Positions 5,965 through 13,369 of a stretch of DNA of 16,437 bases are shown piece by piece. Position 1 is the first letter of the stretch. Every line of letters begins with the position of its first letter. The stretch covers positions 1 through 16,437 of the forward strand of contig JAGSHR010000088.1 in NCBI GenBank assembly GCA_029855985.1, written 5' to 3'. The notes beneath the pieces are model-generated. The model worked only from the letters and a program-made list of their open reading frames with translations. It was not told where the DNA came from and made no database searches. The translations under genes were made by a program, and so were the position numbers. The stretch is from Candidatus Njordarchaeota archaeon (GTDB taxonomy: Archaea; Thermoproteota; JANJXX01; Panguiarchaeales; Panguiarchaeaceae).

Positions 5965-6936
5965 GTGTTTCAACTTTATAAGTACGGCGTAGAAACTGCT
6001 CCAGCCGCGGCCACAACCACAAGAGATGGCTCAGTCTTACTGGTCGGAAGCGCAAAGTGGAAAAGATACAGAATCATGCTAATGAAAATAAACTCTAATG
6101 GAGAAAAAGAATGGGAGAAATTCTACGGTGGAGATAAAGATTGGGAGGGACATTTTGTAACCAAAATTAAAGATGGGTATCTTATCTCAGGAGCTGTTGA
6201 GGGAATAGCGACTCCTCAAGGCGGGCAAAACTGGAAGGGTTACTTAATGAAAATTAACGAAGATGGTAAGAAAATCTGGGAACGTAAGTATAGAATTCTA
6301 GGAAATGAAGGGATATATTCTGTCCTGCCACTTGAAGATGGCTTTTTACTTTTTGGAATTACCCAGAACAAAAAGAGCTTTCCATTTTTGCTCAAAACCG
6401 ACGAAGAAGGCAATAAACTCTGGCATAAACTTTATGATGAAGGGGACGTTATAGCAGGTATTACATATTCCAAGGAAGGGTTTTTACTGGCATGGAGCAA
6501 CTGGAGAAGTGAAAGGACTTTCATAACAATAGTGGACAAAGAGGGAAATATACTAAAAAATCGGATCATTGAAGGCGTTGTGTTCCTCAACATGTTCAAT
6601 TTTAGCGGAGAAATCTTTGTTACTGGGGAGATGGGAGAAGAGGTATATCTATCAAAGCTCTCAATGAGTGGCAAACTCATATGGGAACGGACTTATGGAC
6701 AGGGGACTGGAATAGCCATGGTAAAAACAGGAGATAGTTATCTCCTTGGAGGAGATAAAGGGGAGGAACCTTTCCTCTACATAATTGGGAGTGACGGTAA
6801 ACTAAACTCAGAGATAACCGGTAGTTTGTGGGAAAAAGGATGGATAGAATTGATATCAAAAATTGGGAAAAAATATCTCATAGCAGGTCAGGCAATATAC
6901 CACGGAAGCACCTACATGGGAGCTCTGATATTATGA
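5965..6936 (+). CDS. Beta-propeller-like repeat protein in the RiPP operon
   Basis: A 323-residue protein made of about six to seven repeats of a blade motif: a strand ending in KI/K, a turn with NGxK or EGNK, then a Trp and an aromatic pair, as in KINSNGEKEWEKFYGG (41-56), KINEDGKKIWERKY (96-109), KTDEEGNKLWHKLY (144-157) and KLSMSGKLIWERTYG (231-245). Between them come DGYLISG, DGFLLFG and DSYLLGG strands. There is no signal peptide or membrane helix, so it should be cytoplasmic. The GTG start at 5965 follows AAGGAGGGA and directly abuts the radical SAM stop. Its stop overlaps the YcaO start (ATGA), so it is translated with both enzymes. Propellers usually bind partners; a scaffold or substrate-presenting role is an inference. 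I do not know this as a standard RiPP component. Confidence 0.8.
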   Translation: MFQLYKYGVETAPAAATTTRDGSVLLVGSAKWKRYRIMLMKINSNGEKEWEKFYGGDKDWEGHFVTKIKDGYLISGAVEGIATPQGGQNWKGYLMKINEDGKKIWERKYRILGNEGIYSVLPLEDGFLLFGITQNKKSFPFLLKTDEEGNKLWHKLYDEGDVIAGITYSKEGFLLAWSNWRSERTFITIVDKEGNILKNRIIEGVVFLNMFNFSGEIFVTGEMGEEVYLSKLSMSGKLIWERTYGQGTGIAMVKTGDSYLLGGDKGEEPFLYIIGSDGKLNSEITGSLWEKGWIELISKIGKKYLIAGQAIYHGSTYMGALIL

Positions 6937-8201
6937 AGAGCAATAATAACTTATTAAGAGAGTATAAAAAAGCACTTAGAATTTCAGAGGAATTCGTATC
7001 TAAGATAATCGTTGAATTTGGTCCAAAGAACGAACCCTTATGCTACCGAGCATTTGCAATATTAAAAGAAGAGTACCGTAGAGATCTCGAGATAAAATAT
7101 GGGGTAGGATCAGGAATTACAAAAGAAGAAGCAATAATTTCGGCTATTTACGAAAGTTTAGAACGAATTAGTGGGAGTATTCCTCCTGGGGAAGATATCT
7201 ACCTGTGGGCAACATATAAAGATCTCGAAAAAAAAGGATACAATGCATTACATCCCTCTGAACTTACATTGTACCTTCCAGAACAGTATAGTGATCCCAA
7301 TTTTCCATACATTCCTTTTTCAGAAGAGACATTAGTACGCTGGGTAAAAGGAAAAATAGCAATGACAAATGAAGAAATTTATGTACCTGCAAATTTTGTA
7401 TACATGTATCCTTTCAAAGATTCTTATATCTTCGAGGCAACATCAAATGGATTATCTGCAGGAAAGACTTTTGAAGAGGCGGCCTCTAATGCCCTTTCTG
7501 AAGTTATAGAACGAGATGCACTTATGATAACATGGCTAGCAAAGATTCCACGGCCCCATATCGCAATAAAAAATGAAGAACTATCGCAGATTTTTAAAGA
7601 GCGATTCTCCCCTTCAGGCTTAGAGTTTCACATTATTGATATAACCCTTGATATAAAGGTCCCTACTGTTATGGTAATATCTATAGATCGAAAACATAAG
7701 ACAGGAATAATGGTAGGGGCCTCATCAAAGCCCAATATAGAAAATGCAATATATAAAGCACTTCTAGAAGGTGGATACCAAGGGAGAGAAACTTTAAAAT
7801 ACTTTAATAAAACTGCTGATAAGCTGAGCCCCCATGAAGTGGAGACTTTTTTGGATCATCTCAAATTTTACAGCAACCTAAAACACGAACAAGCTTTTGA
7901 GTTTCTTTTATACACCGAGGAGATTGAGTATAAGTACCCCAAGGTGGATCCTACAAGCGAATATGAATATATCGTATCTAAAATCAAGAATGTTGGACTA
8001 AATGCAATTGTAGTAGATGTAACTACCCCAGAAATTTCAGAGAAAGGTATCTCAGTAGTTAGGGCAATAGTTCCAGGAACCATGCAACTAAATGCCGAAT
8101 ACAAAACCCGGACACTTGGTGTTAAGAGACTATATACCGTTCCAAAAAACATGGGGTATACCTTCAGAGACCTAAATCCCTACCCCCATCCTCTTTCTTG
8201 A
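6933..8201 (+). CDS. YcaO-domain cyclodehydratase-like enzyme
   Basis: A 422-residue YcaO protein. ATP-site motifs are clear: SAIYESLER (70-78, the SxxExxER motif), SNGLSAG (171-177), EEAASNALSEVIERD (181-195) and ALLEGGYQGR (276-285). The C-terminus is NPYPHPLS, containing the PxPxP motif (P416, P418, P420) typical of azoline-forming YcaOs. These enzymes phosphorylate a backbone amide and close Cys, Ser or Thr side chains into thiazolines or oxazolines; related members make thioamides or amidines. The ATG at 6933 overlaps the previous stop (ATGA); the frame is open further upstream to 6828, but that lies inside the propeller gene. No E1-like or TfuA partner is encoded nearby. Its 3' end overlaps the convergent ABC ATPase gene by 38 bases. 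Confidence 0.92.
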   Translation: MKSNNNLLREYKKALRISEEFVSKIIVEFGPKNEPLCYRAFAILKEEYRRDLEIKYGVGSGITKEEAIISAIYESLERISGSIPPGEDIYLWATYKDLEKKGYNALHPSELTLYLPEQYSDPNFPYIPFSEETLVRWVKGKIAMTNEEIYVPANFVYMYPFKDSYIFEATSNGLSAGKTFEEAASNALSEVIERDALMITWLAKIPRPHIAIKNEELSQIFKERFSPSGLEFHIIDITLDIKVPTVMVISIDRKHKTGIMVGASSKPNIENAIYKALLEGGYQGRETLKYFNKTADKLSPHEVETFLDHLKFYSNLKHEQAFEFLLYTEEIEYKYPKVDPTSEYEYIVSKIKNVGLNAIVVDVTTPEISEKGISVVRAIVPGTMQLNAEYKTRTLGVKRLYTVPKNMGYTFRDLNPYPHPLS

Positions 8202-9201
8202 CATTTCGCTTCTCTATTAGCAACTTCTGAAATACCTCCTCAAACGTTAAAGCACTTATTTGAATATCTACCACAGGGTGCTCAGAGAGTACTTTAAGTG
8301 CATCTTGAAAGTGCTCTCTCCCAACGTAAAATTCCAAGTATGTAGAACCCCCTTCAACATGCATACTAATATCTTTGACAATTTCCCCGAACTTATTGAT
8401 ATCCACCTGTCCAGATATCCATGCTGAAATCTTTCTCTCAACTTGTAAAGATTGAAACTCTCTTATCAAGTCTTTTGGACGACCTTCTACAATTTTTCGT
8501 TTGTTAAGAATCATGACTCTATCACATATCATCTCAGCCTCGTTTAAATTGTGAGTAGTTAGAATTATAGTTGTTCCAAGCTCTCTAGAAAGTCTACGGA
8601 TAGCATCTAATATTTCATTTCGAGTAAAAACATCCAAATAAACAGTTGGTTCATCAAGAATTAAAATCTGGGGTTGAATTATAAAAGGCAAAGCGAGATA
8701 GACCTTTCGTCTCATTCCTGCAGAAAGCTTTTGATACCATTCATTCTTTTTTTCTTTAAGATCAAGGAGTCCCAAGGCATAATTGATCCTCCCGACAGCC
8801 TCATTCTTAGGGATACCCCACAGCTTTGAGACAAAAAGCAAGTTTTTTTCAACACTTAAACGCCATTGGAATAACCCAAATAAATCAATATCTCCTCCAA
8901 ATATTGTGAGAACGCTTCCTTTTATTTTGTCATGTTCGGTTATTATATCATGCCCGTCTATATATAAACCACCTCTAGTAGGGAATATTAATGCATTTGC
9001 AATTTTACAAAAAGTAGTTTTCCCAGCGCCGTTAGGTCCAAGTATTCCAAAGATTTCTCCATCCTTAACTTTGAATGTTAAGTCCACCAAAGCTGGTATA
9101 CTCTCACGACTCCTCCCGAAGAAATCTCTTATGCTTTTCAAATCAAATATCCCCTTAATTGGGGGAGGATAATATTTTGTTAAGTTAACAGACTCGAGCA
9201 T
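8164..9201 (-). CDS. ABC-2 type exporter, ATP-binding subunit
   Basis: A 345-residue ABC ATPase. Walker A is GPNGAGKT (55-62), the signature is LSAGM (159-163), Walker B is ILILDEP (179-185) and the switch His is H217 (TTHNL). The C-terminal 100 residues form the extra domain often found in DrrA/CcmA-like exporters. The ATG at 9199-9201 overlaps the stop of the winged-helix gene (TAATG), with GGTGAT just upstream, so the two are translationally coupled. With the permease upstream it should form a homodimeric exporter, probably for the modified peptide or for immunity. Its 3' end overlaps the YcaO gene on the other strand. Confidence 0.93.
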   Translation of the reverse strand: MLESVNLTKYYPPPIKGIFDLKSIRDFFGRSRESIPALVDLTFKVKDGEIFGILGPNGAGKTTFCKIANALIFPTRGGLYIDGHDIITEHDKIKGSVLTIFGGDIDLFGLFQWRLSVEKNLLFVSKLWGIPKNEAVGRINYALGLLDLKEKKNEWYQKLSAGMRRKVYLALPFIIQPQILILDEPTVYLDVFTRNEILDAIRRLSRELGTTIILTTHNLNEAEMICDRVMILNKRKIVEGRPKDLIREFQSLQVERKISAWISGQVDINKFGEIVKDISMHVEGGSTYLEFYVGREHFQDALKVLSEHPVVDIQISALTFEEVFQKLLIEKRNVKKEDGGRDLGL

Positions 9202-9476
9202 TATATCACCCGAATTTTGAATGTCCTTCCATATCTTTCCCTAATTATAAAACCCTTCTGCTCTAATTCTCTGACAGTTCTGCACGCCTTGGCTCTTCCA
9301 AAGATTTCCCCTAATTGTTTTTGTGTGACTTCTCCCTTAGTTACAATCAAACTCAATATTTCTTTTTCATTGTTGTTTAATTCTTGTTTAGTATCTTGTA
9401 TTAAATCTATTTCAACTTTTATAACTAATATTAGCTTTTTATCTTTATACTCCTTTCCTAGTATGTAAGTTTTCAT
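9201..9476 (-). CDS. Winged-helix transcription regulator inside the ABC operon
   Basis: A 91-residue protein starting at ATG 9474-9476 after GGAGGTGG. A GTG at 9485 is in frame but lies within that binding site. Residues about 33-90 make a winged helix: NNNEKEILSLIVTKGEVTQK, then the recognition helix region GRAKACRTVRELEQKGFI, then the wing RERYGRTFKIRV, like MarR/TrmB-type domains. The first 30 residues (KTYILGKEYKDKKLILVIKV) are strand-rich and may sense a ligand or dimerise. It lies between permease and ATPase and probably regulates its own operon, possibly in response to the peptide. The operator is unknown. Confidence 0.8.
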   Translation of the reverse strand: MKTYILGKEYKDKKLILVIKVEIDLIQDTKQELNNNEKEILSLIVTKGEVTQKQLGEIFGRAKACRTVRELEQKGFIIRERYGRTFKIRVI

Positions 9477-9488
9477 TGAAGCCACCTC

Positions 9489-10298
9489 CTACATATGCCC
9501 AAGTGTACCAAGTTCTCTAGCTTTGTTTAAACCCCATAAAAATAACAAATAACCCAACATAAGGAGTACAACTGCAATACATATCATCCCTGCAAGATTG
9601 GGCAGAATTTGTTTCATCGGATAACTACCAGATAATGTCAGCCTTCCCATACGAAGTATATATGTTTCTGGATGAATTTTCGCCAGAGGCTGAAGCCAAG
9701 TAGGCAATACATCCGGAGGAAAATACAACCCACTGACAAGTTGAGCGGTAACATCCAAAAACCAGTTTAATGGATCCTGAGACGCCTTAGTAGCCAGTCT
9801 AAATCCCGCAGAGAACAAATCTAGCGCAAAAATTAGTACTATACCTGCAATAACAACCACTATCACCCCAAGATTAATGCTAATGTTCAACCCAAAAATA
9901 TTTACATAGATCAGAGCTATTATAAAGGTTAATGTAGAGTTCCATAATAGCCTCCAAGAATTTATCCCAATAAATATACTCATCAACGAAGCGGGTGAAT
10001 TGTACAGTAAAGGAAACATCTCACTCAGAACAAACATGGAAACGCTGCCCCTGGGCAGGAATATCAGGGTATGTATTATTGATCCGGTTAGTAAATAATC
10101 AAGATAGCTTGAGGTCCCATAATTGGAGATATCTACACCTAATGTCAGTACTGTTGCAAAAGTACCAATAAAGATTATATTTAAGCCCAAGCTAGTTAAT
10201 TGTAAAACAAGATCAAACCTTTTTGAAAAAAATATATCTTTTTGAATACACATAAATGTTTTGATGATCTTTAAATTTCTTATTATTTTATTCCCCAA
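9489..10298 (-). CDS. ABC-2 type exporter, membrane subunit
   Basis: A 269-residue permease with about six hydrophobic segments (about 28-52, 60-80, 110-135, 140-165, 180-200 and 235-262) and the central FPPDVLPTWLQPLAKIHPETYI segment typical of ABC-2 permeases. It starts at TTG 10296-10298, supported by AGGAGGT nine bases upstream. It is first in the operon, 12 bases before the winged-helix gene. With the ATPase it should move a hydrophobic or peptide substrate out of the cell; the modified peptide is the natural candidate. Confidence 0.88.
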   Translation of the reverse strand: MGNKIIRNLKIIKTFMCIQKDIFFSKRFDLVLQLTSLGLNIIFIGTFATVLTLGVDISNYGTSSYLDYLLTGSIIHTLIFLPRGSVSMFVLSEMFPLLYNSPASLMSIFIGINSWRLLWNSTLTFIIALIYVNIFGLNISINLGVIVVVIAGIVLIFALDLFSAGFRLATKASQDPLNWFLDVTAQLVSGLYFPPDVLPTWLQPLAKIHPETYILRMGRLTLSGSYPMKQILPNLAGMICIAVVLLMLGYLLFLWGLNKARELGTLGHM

Positions 10299-10355
10299 TG
10301 TTATTCTACCTCCTAAACAAAGGGTTTTACTCGCAAATTACGTTATACCGAGAGC

Positions 10356-10363
10356 TTTATAAA
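10356..10363 (-). promoter_or_regulatory. TATA box of the ABC operon
   Basis: The minus strand reads TTTATAAA, preceded by an A/T-rich stretch, about 58 bases before the TTG start. It predicts a leader of about 30 bases ending in AGGAGGT. Confidence 0.55.
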
Positions 10364-10439
10364 TATTATCCTACTGTGAAGCACTCTAATAATTATTATA
10401 TATACTAATAGTAAAGAAAAGATGCAATCAACATATTAT

Positions 10440-10477
10440 CCAGTGTTCCTTAATTTGGTTAGGAACTTCCCAGTGTT
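10440..10477. repeat. CAGTGTT direct repeat with an inverted repeat between the copies
   Basis: CCAGTGTT occurs at 10440-10447 and 10470-10477, exactly 30 bp apart (three helical turns). Between them GTTCCTTAA and TTAGGAAC form an imperfect inverted repeat (about 10445-10466). It lies about 80-120 bases upstream of the ABC operon TATA box and could be a regulator site. Confidence 0.35.
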
Positions 10478-10571
10478 AACATTTTTTGCCTAATATGTAA
10501 TACCCCAACTACTTTCGAATGCTGAAATACATGCCGCTTTTAATTCCACTTATGGTGATAGTAAGGTAAAG

Positions 10572-10694
10572 TTACCCCATCTTCCACCCGGGAAGACAGT
10601 TGCTTCTTAGGCCAAGATTTTTCAGACTCTGCTCGCATTTGTGAGCATAAGTGCGGCTATCACCAAGGTGGAGGAAGAAAACAGGCTGTTCCAT
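10572..10694 (-). CDS. Doubtful 40-residue ORF after the initiator gene
   Basis: From ATG 10692-10694 the minus strand encodes MEQPVFFLHLGDSRTYAHKC and 20 more residues to TAA at 10572. It begins 17 bases after the Orc1/Cdc6 stop and has only a weak AAGG upstream. Composition is acceptable but there is no recognised domain. It may be a small plasmid gene, or the remnant of something longer. The rest of 10299-10710 holds only the ABC promoter and the repeats listed. Confidence 0.25.
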   Translation of the reverse strand: MEQPVFFLHLGDSRTYAHKCEQSLKNLGLRSNCLPGWKMG

Positions 10695-10710
10695 CGCCTT
10701 GAGCTTCTTC

Positions 10711-11922
10711 TCACTCTGAAATGCGGAGATTAAAGCGTTCAGCCAGAACCTCTTTAGTAATGCTCTGGACAGTAAAGGCATCCTCCTCGAGGTGGAAGAG
10801 GTGTGTCCTTCCATACCGCCCCCTCGAGACCGCCCTCCTTGTCACAAGCCCCTCACTTTCGAGCTTTGCTCCAATGTAGTTAATCGTGTGCTTCATTGTT
10901 TTGGGGTTCCAACCCGCGGCATCACACAGGGCCTTATATTTGATGTATATCAAGCTGCTGTTGATGTTGTTGTACCCCTCCAGGGTGAGCGTAGCCAGGG
11001 CCAGCAGGAGCAACAGGCCATCAACATCTAGCCCAGCAATCACTTGCCGGATGACGCTCCTCTCAACGATCTCCGCAGCTTTCCAGATTGATTTTTCTGT
11101 AATCTTTCCGTCCTCCACCTCAGAGGCTGCCTCTCTCAATACTAGAAAGCCCCACCTCAGATCCCTGCTCTCCCTCTTGATCAACGCAGCCAAAAGCTTG
11201 AGGGCTGCCTCCTCAACAGACCCCGGGACAAATGCCTTTTCCGCACGGTCGCGAAGTATCTCATAAAGTTCATCAGCGTTGTATGCTCTGAAGTAAAGGA
11301 AGATTGGAGCTAGCGAGGAGAATGACGGAGCTGATAGTCTCTCAACAATGCGAGCGTTGTTCGTTACGAGGTACACAGCAACCGCAATCCTGCCGGCCCT
11401 TTCATTGATGCGGGAGAGGCTATAAACCAAGTTATCGACTGGCTCTTCTCCAGGCCTCTTCCGAAGCTTGTCGATCTCGTCGACTATCAACAGGTACTGG
11501 GAGTCCGTTGAAGACATGTGCTTTACGATAGCATTGTAGACGTCTGCAACAGACATGCCTAGGTTAACTTCAAGCCTCAGCCTGTAGGCAAGCTCATACA
11601 AGATCCTGCGGTATGTGAGATCCTTGGCTGAAACATAGACCGCTTTCGAGTTGATGCCCTGCTCGGTAGCGATCTCATTGTAGGTGTGTTCTAGCATCCT
11701 GACAGCGACTGTCTTTCCTACCCCCGGAGGCCCATGGATGACTAGGTTCTTCACAATTGAAGAGAAGAGAAAATCAGCAGAGTGTCTGGCTATTTCTTCA
11801 ACTTCTTTCTCTCTAAATAAGAGTTTTGGAGGTATGTAACTTTCTGAAAGGTATTCTGGGTTGGTAAGAATCCGTCGGACGCTCTTTCGCGTCAGAAAAA
11901 TCTTCTTCATTTTATCATCCAT
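10711..11922 (-). CDS. Orc1/Cdc6-type replication initiator
   Basis: A 403-residue AAA+ protein of the normal archaeal Orc1/Cdc6 length. Walker A is GPPGVGKT (64-71), Walker B is LLIVDEID (144-151), sensor 1 is in YLVTNN (184-189) and the sensor 2 Arg is in DLRWGF (254-259). Residues about 300-400 form the winged-helix DNA-binding domain (YNNINSSLIYIKYKALCDAA ... SRGRYGRTHLF). These proteins bind origin repeats and load the MCM helicase. ATG 11920-11922 is preceded by GGAGGGT. This binding site overlaps a copy of the CCACTTCC repeat, so the initiator may repress its own translation or transcription. The sequence is divergent enough to be a plasmid version and not the chromosomal gene; that last point is inference. 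Confidence 0.9.
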   Translation of the reverse strand: MDDKMKKIFLTRKSVRRILTNPEYLSESYIPPKLLFREKEVEEIARHSADFLFSSIVKNLVIHGPPGVGKTVAVRMLEHTYNEIATEQGINSKAVYVSAKDLTYRRILYELAYRLRLEVNLGMSVADVYNAIVKHMSSTDSQYLLIVDEIDKLRKRPGEEPVDNLVYSLSRINERAGRIAVAVYLVTNNARIVERLSAPSFSSLAPIFLYFRAYNADELYEILRDRAEKAFVPGSVEEAALKLLAALIKRESRDLRWGFLVLREAASEVEDGKITEKSIWKAAEIVERSVIRQVIAGLDVDGLLLLLALATLTLEGYNNINSSLIYIKYKALCDAAGWNPKTMKHTINYIGAKLESEGLVTRRAVSRGRYGRTHLFHLEEDAFTVQSITKEVLAERFNLRISE

Positions 11923-11932
11923 GTTTTACCCT

Positions 11933-12010
11933 CCACTTCCGATCCAAACGTCCACTTCTCACATGTCTTTTGAAGCTTAAATATTTTTCTGCACTTCCCA
12001 CACTTCTTAA
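11933..12010 (+). repeat. Iterons CCACTTCY
   Basis: CCACTTCC at 11933, CCACTTCT at 11952, CACTTCCCA at 11992 and CACTTCTTA at 12001. The same core occurs in both arms of the 29-bp inverted repeat (CCACTTCC). The first copy overlaps the leader of the initiator gene. Likely binding sites for the Orc1/Cdc6-like protein. Confidence 0.55.
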
Positions 12011-12024
12011 CTTTACATTTGTAG

Positions 12025-12053
12025 AGGGGTGGGGGTGTGTTAGGAAGTGGAAC
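12025..12053 (+). repeat. 29-bp inverted repeat, left arm
   Basis: Begins AGGGGTGGGGGTGTGTT and ends GGAAGTGGAAC. It is the exact reverse complement of 12327-12355, with 273 bases between the arms. Confidence 0.92.
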
Positions 12054-12326
12054 ACATATTCGGATACTATTATTAGGATTTTAGTAACTTTATGTTATTA
12101 TATTGTTATATCTATCTGTTAACAAAACAAAGCAACGACAGCAACAATACACACAAACAAGTATTATAATTACAAGTATTGAATCCTAACTGCTCTTCTG
12201 GGCTTTTTCTTCTGTTTTCATCATTTCCAAATCTTGGAAAGTTTCCAGCAATAATATTCGATCTTTTTCACTTGAGAAGTGAATGTTCCTATGGAAATTT
12301 TGCATATATCAGATCTCCAAAACCGC

Positions 12327-12355
12327 GTTCCACTTCCTAACACACCCCCACCCCT
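12327..12355 (-). repeat. 29-bp inverted repeat, right arm
   Basis: Begins GTTCCACTTCCTAACACAC and ends CCCCACCCCT. Exact reverse complement of 12025-12053. Confidence 0.92.
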
Positions 12356-12478
12356 GCTATAATAGTAGTGGAAGATAACCAAGAAGACCATTCTATCGTT
12401 CAGCAAGGCTTGGTGGGTTTTAGGTTGAGTTTGAGTTTCTAGAAAAGCCAAAGAAACTGCTTCTTTCTACGACCCCTT

Positions 12479-12745
12479 TCAAATAGTCGTTATAAGTTGA
12501 GCTTTCTGCAGGTGTCCAGGCACCGACCTTGACTTTAAGGCTTTAATATCACGCCTAATGTCTTCAATATCCTTAAGAAGCTTTCTTCCTATATTGGTTA
12601 ATCAAATTTTATTGTGGGTCTGATGTTATTGGTGACATAACGTTCATAAGTTGGGGGTCACTCACCGAGAAAAATGAATTTGAGAACTGTCTAATATTTT
12701 GGATTCAAGGAATCTAAACTTTCCTCAAGGGAATTTTAGATTAAG
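12479..12745 (-). pseudogene. Decayed winged-helix/coiled-coil gene
   Basis: No intact gene lies here. The minus strand has protein-like pieces in two frames: TYERYVTNNIRPTIKFD (about 12605-12655) and, after a one-base shift, LTNIGRKLLKDIEDIRRDIK and more to TGA at 12479. Together they look like the wing and C-terminal coiled coil of an archaeal regulator. Further upstream, 12709-12745 resembles 12939-12976 inside the intact neighbouring gene, so this may be a degraded tandem copy of it. The segment 12711-12742 can also fold into a hairpin (8 plus 5 pairs) that would lie just after the neighbour's stop. Confidence 0.35.
12711..12742 (-). terminator. Hairpin after the 155-residue gene
   Basis: AATCTAAA pairs with TTTAGATT, followed inward by one mismatch and five more pairs (one G-T) around the loop TCAA. 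It begins 11 bases past the TAA of the minus-strand gene ending at 12753. No T-run follows, so it may be a 3' stabilising structure and not a terminator. Confidence 0.35.
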
Positions 12746-12752
12746 GGATTAT

Positions 12753-13220
12753 TTAATCCTCAATTAAAATGTAATAAACTTTCCGTTTCTTTCTCAACTT
12801 TCTCAGCTTACCCTTAGCTTCTAATCTTTTAAGAATGGCATATAACTTTTTATTCCCAAATTTAAGCCGGGAAATCAACTCGCTTGGAGAAGTGTAACCC
12901 TGCCTTATTAAGTCCAAAACTAAGATCTCCTCACTTTCAGGATCTAAACTTTCCCCAGGGGAAAATTCAGAATAAGCCTCTAACTCCTTTATTTTATCAT
13001 ATACAGCCATAATCAACTTGGATAAACTTTCTAACTCTCTCTCAACCTCCCGCTTATCGGCCTTGGCCTCTAGGCTTTTTTGGAGCTGGAGAAGTTCCTT
13101 AAGTGTGTCTTGGTTGAATTTAGCCAAGTCATTAACCCTCTCTTCTAGAACCCTAACCCTCTCCTCCAGTCGTTGAAGATCCTTAGCATAATCCCCGAGG
13201 ATCCATGAACGAAGGCCCAA
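12753..13220 (-). CDS. Coiled-coil protein with C-terminal winged helix
   Basis: A 155-residue protein. Residues about 12-82 are a strong coiled coil (DLQRLEERVRVLEERVNDLA and on). Residues about 97-153 form a winged helix (ILVLDLIRQGYTSPSELISR, KKLYAILKRLEAKGKLRKLR, wing KKRKVYYIL). The start is TTG 13218-13220, supported by GGTGA six bases upstream and a TATA box (TTATTATATAA, about 13248-13258) at the right distance. It probably oligomerises through the coil and binds DNA; a transcription or partition-related role on the plasmid is possible. Family not recognised by name. Confidence 0.75.
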   Translation of the reverse strand: MGLRSWILGDYAKDLQRLEERVRVLEERVNDLAKFNQDTLKELLQLQKSLEAKADKREVERELESLSKLIMAVYDKIKELEAYSEFSPGESLDPESEEILVLDLIRQGYTSPSELISRLKFGNKKLYAILKRLEAKGKLRKLRKKRKVYYILIED

Positions 13221-13369
13221 CTTATTTCACCAGCTGGGGTTTGTTCTTATTATATAATAGATTTTTCTCGGCGATAATTATGTACACCCCTAAGGTGCCG
13301 TCAAATCCACATATCCATGATAAGCAATGAAGAAAAACTATTAACTCAATATTTTCATTGGGTGATACC

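Larger units (their letters stand above)
11930..12360. other. Probable replication origin
   Basis: Non-coding region next to the initiator gene. It has four CCACTTCY/CACTTCY direct repeats (about 11933-12009), a perfect 29-bp inverted repeat at its two sides (12025-12053 and 12327-12355), a very AT-rich stretch (about 12056-12120) suitable for strand opening, and a small palindrome of the same core (TTCACTTGAGAAGTGAA, 12267-12283). G-rich runs within the inverted repeat recall archaeal origin boxes, but the order of the G-run and the TTCCA motif differs from the canonical box. An ORF across 12221-12451 covers one arm and is not considered real. Confidence 0.65.

Noticed and set aside
10553..10680. 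Inverted TGGTGATAG/CTATCACCA and CTTCCACC/GGTGGAGG pairs as a transposon end or structured RNA
   Set aside because: The pairs interleave and do not nest, so they form no single hairpin, and no transposase is present.
12221..12451. 76-codon minus-strand ORF in the origin region
   Set aside because: It spans one arm of the 29-bp inverted repeat, has no promoter or ribosome binding site and shows no protein-like pattern.
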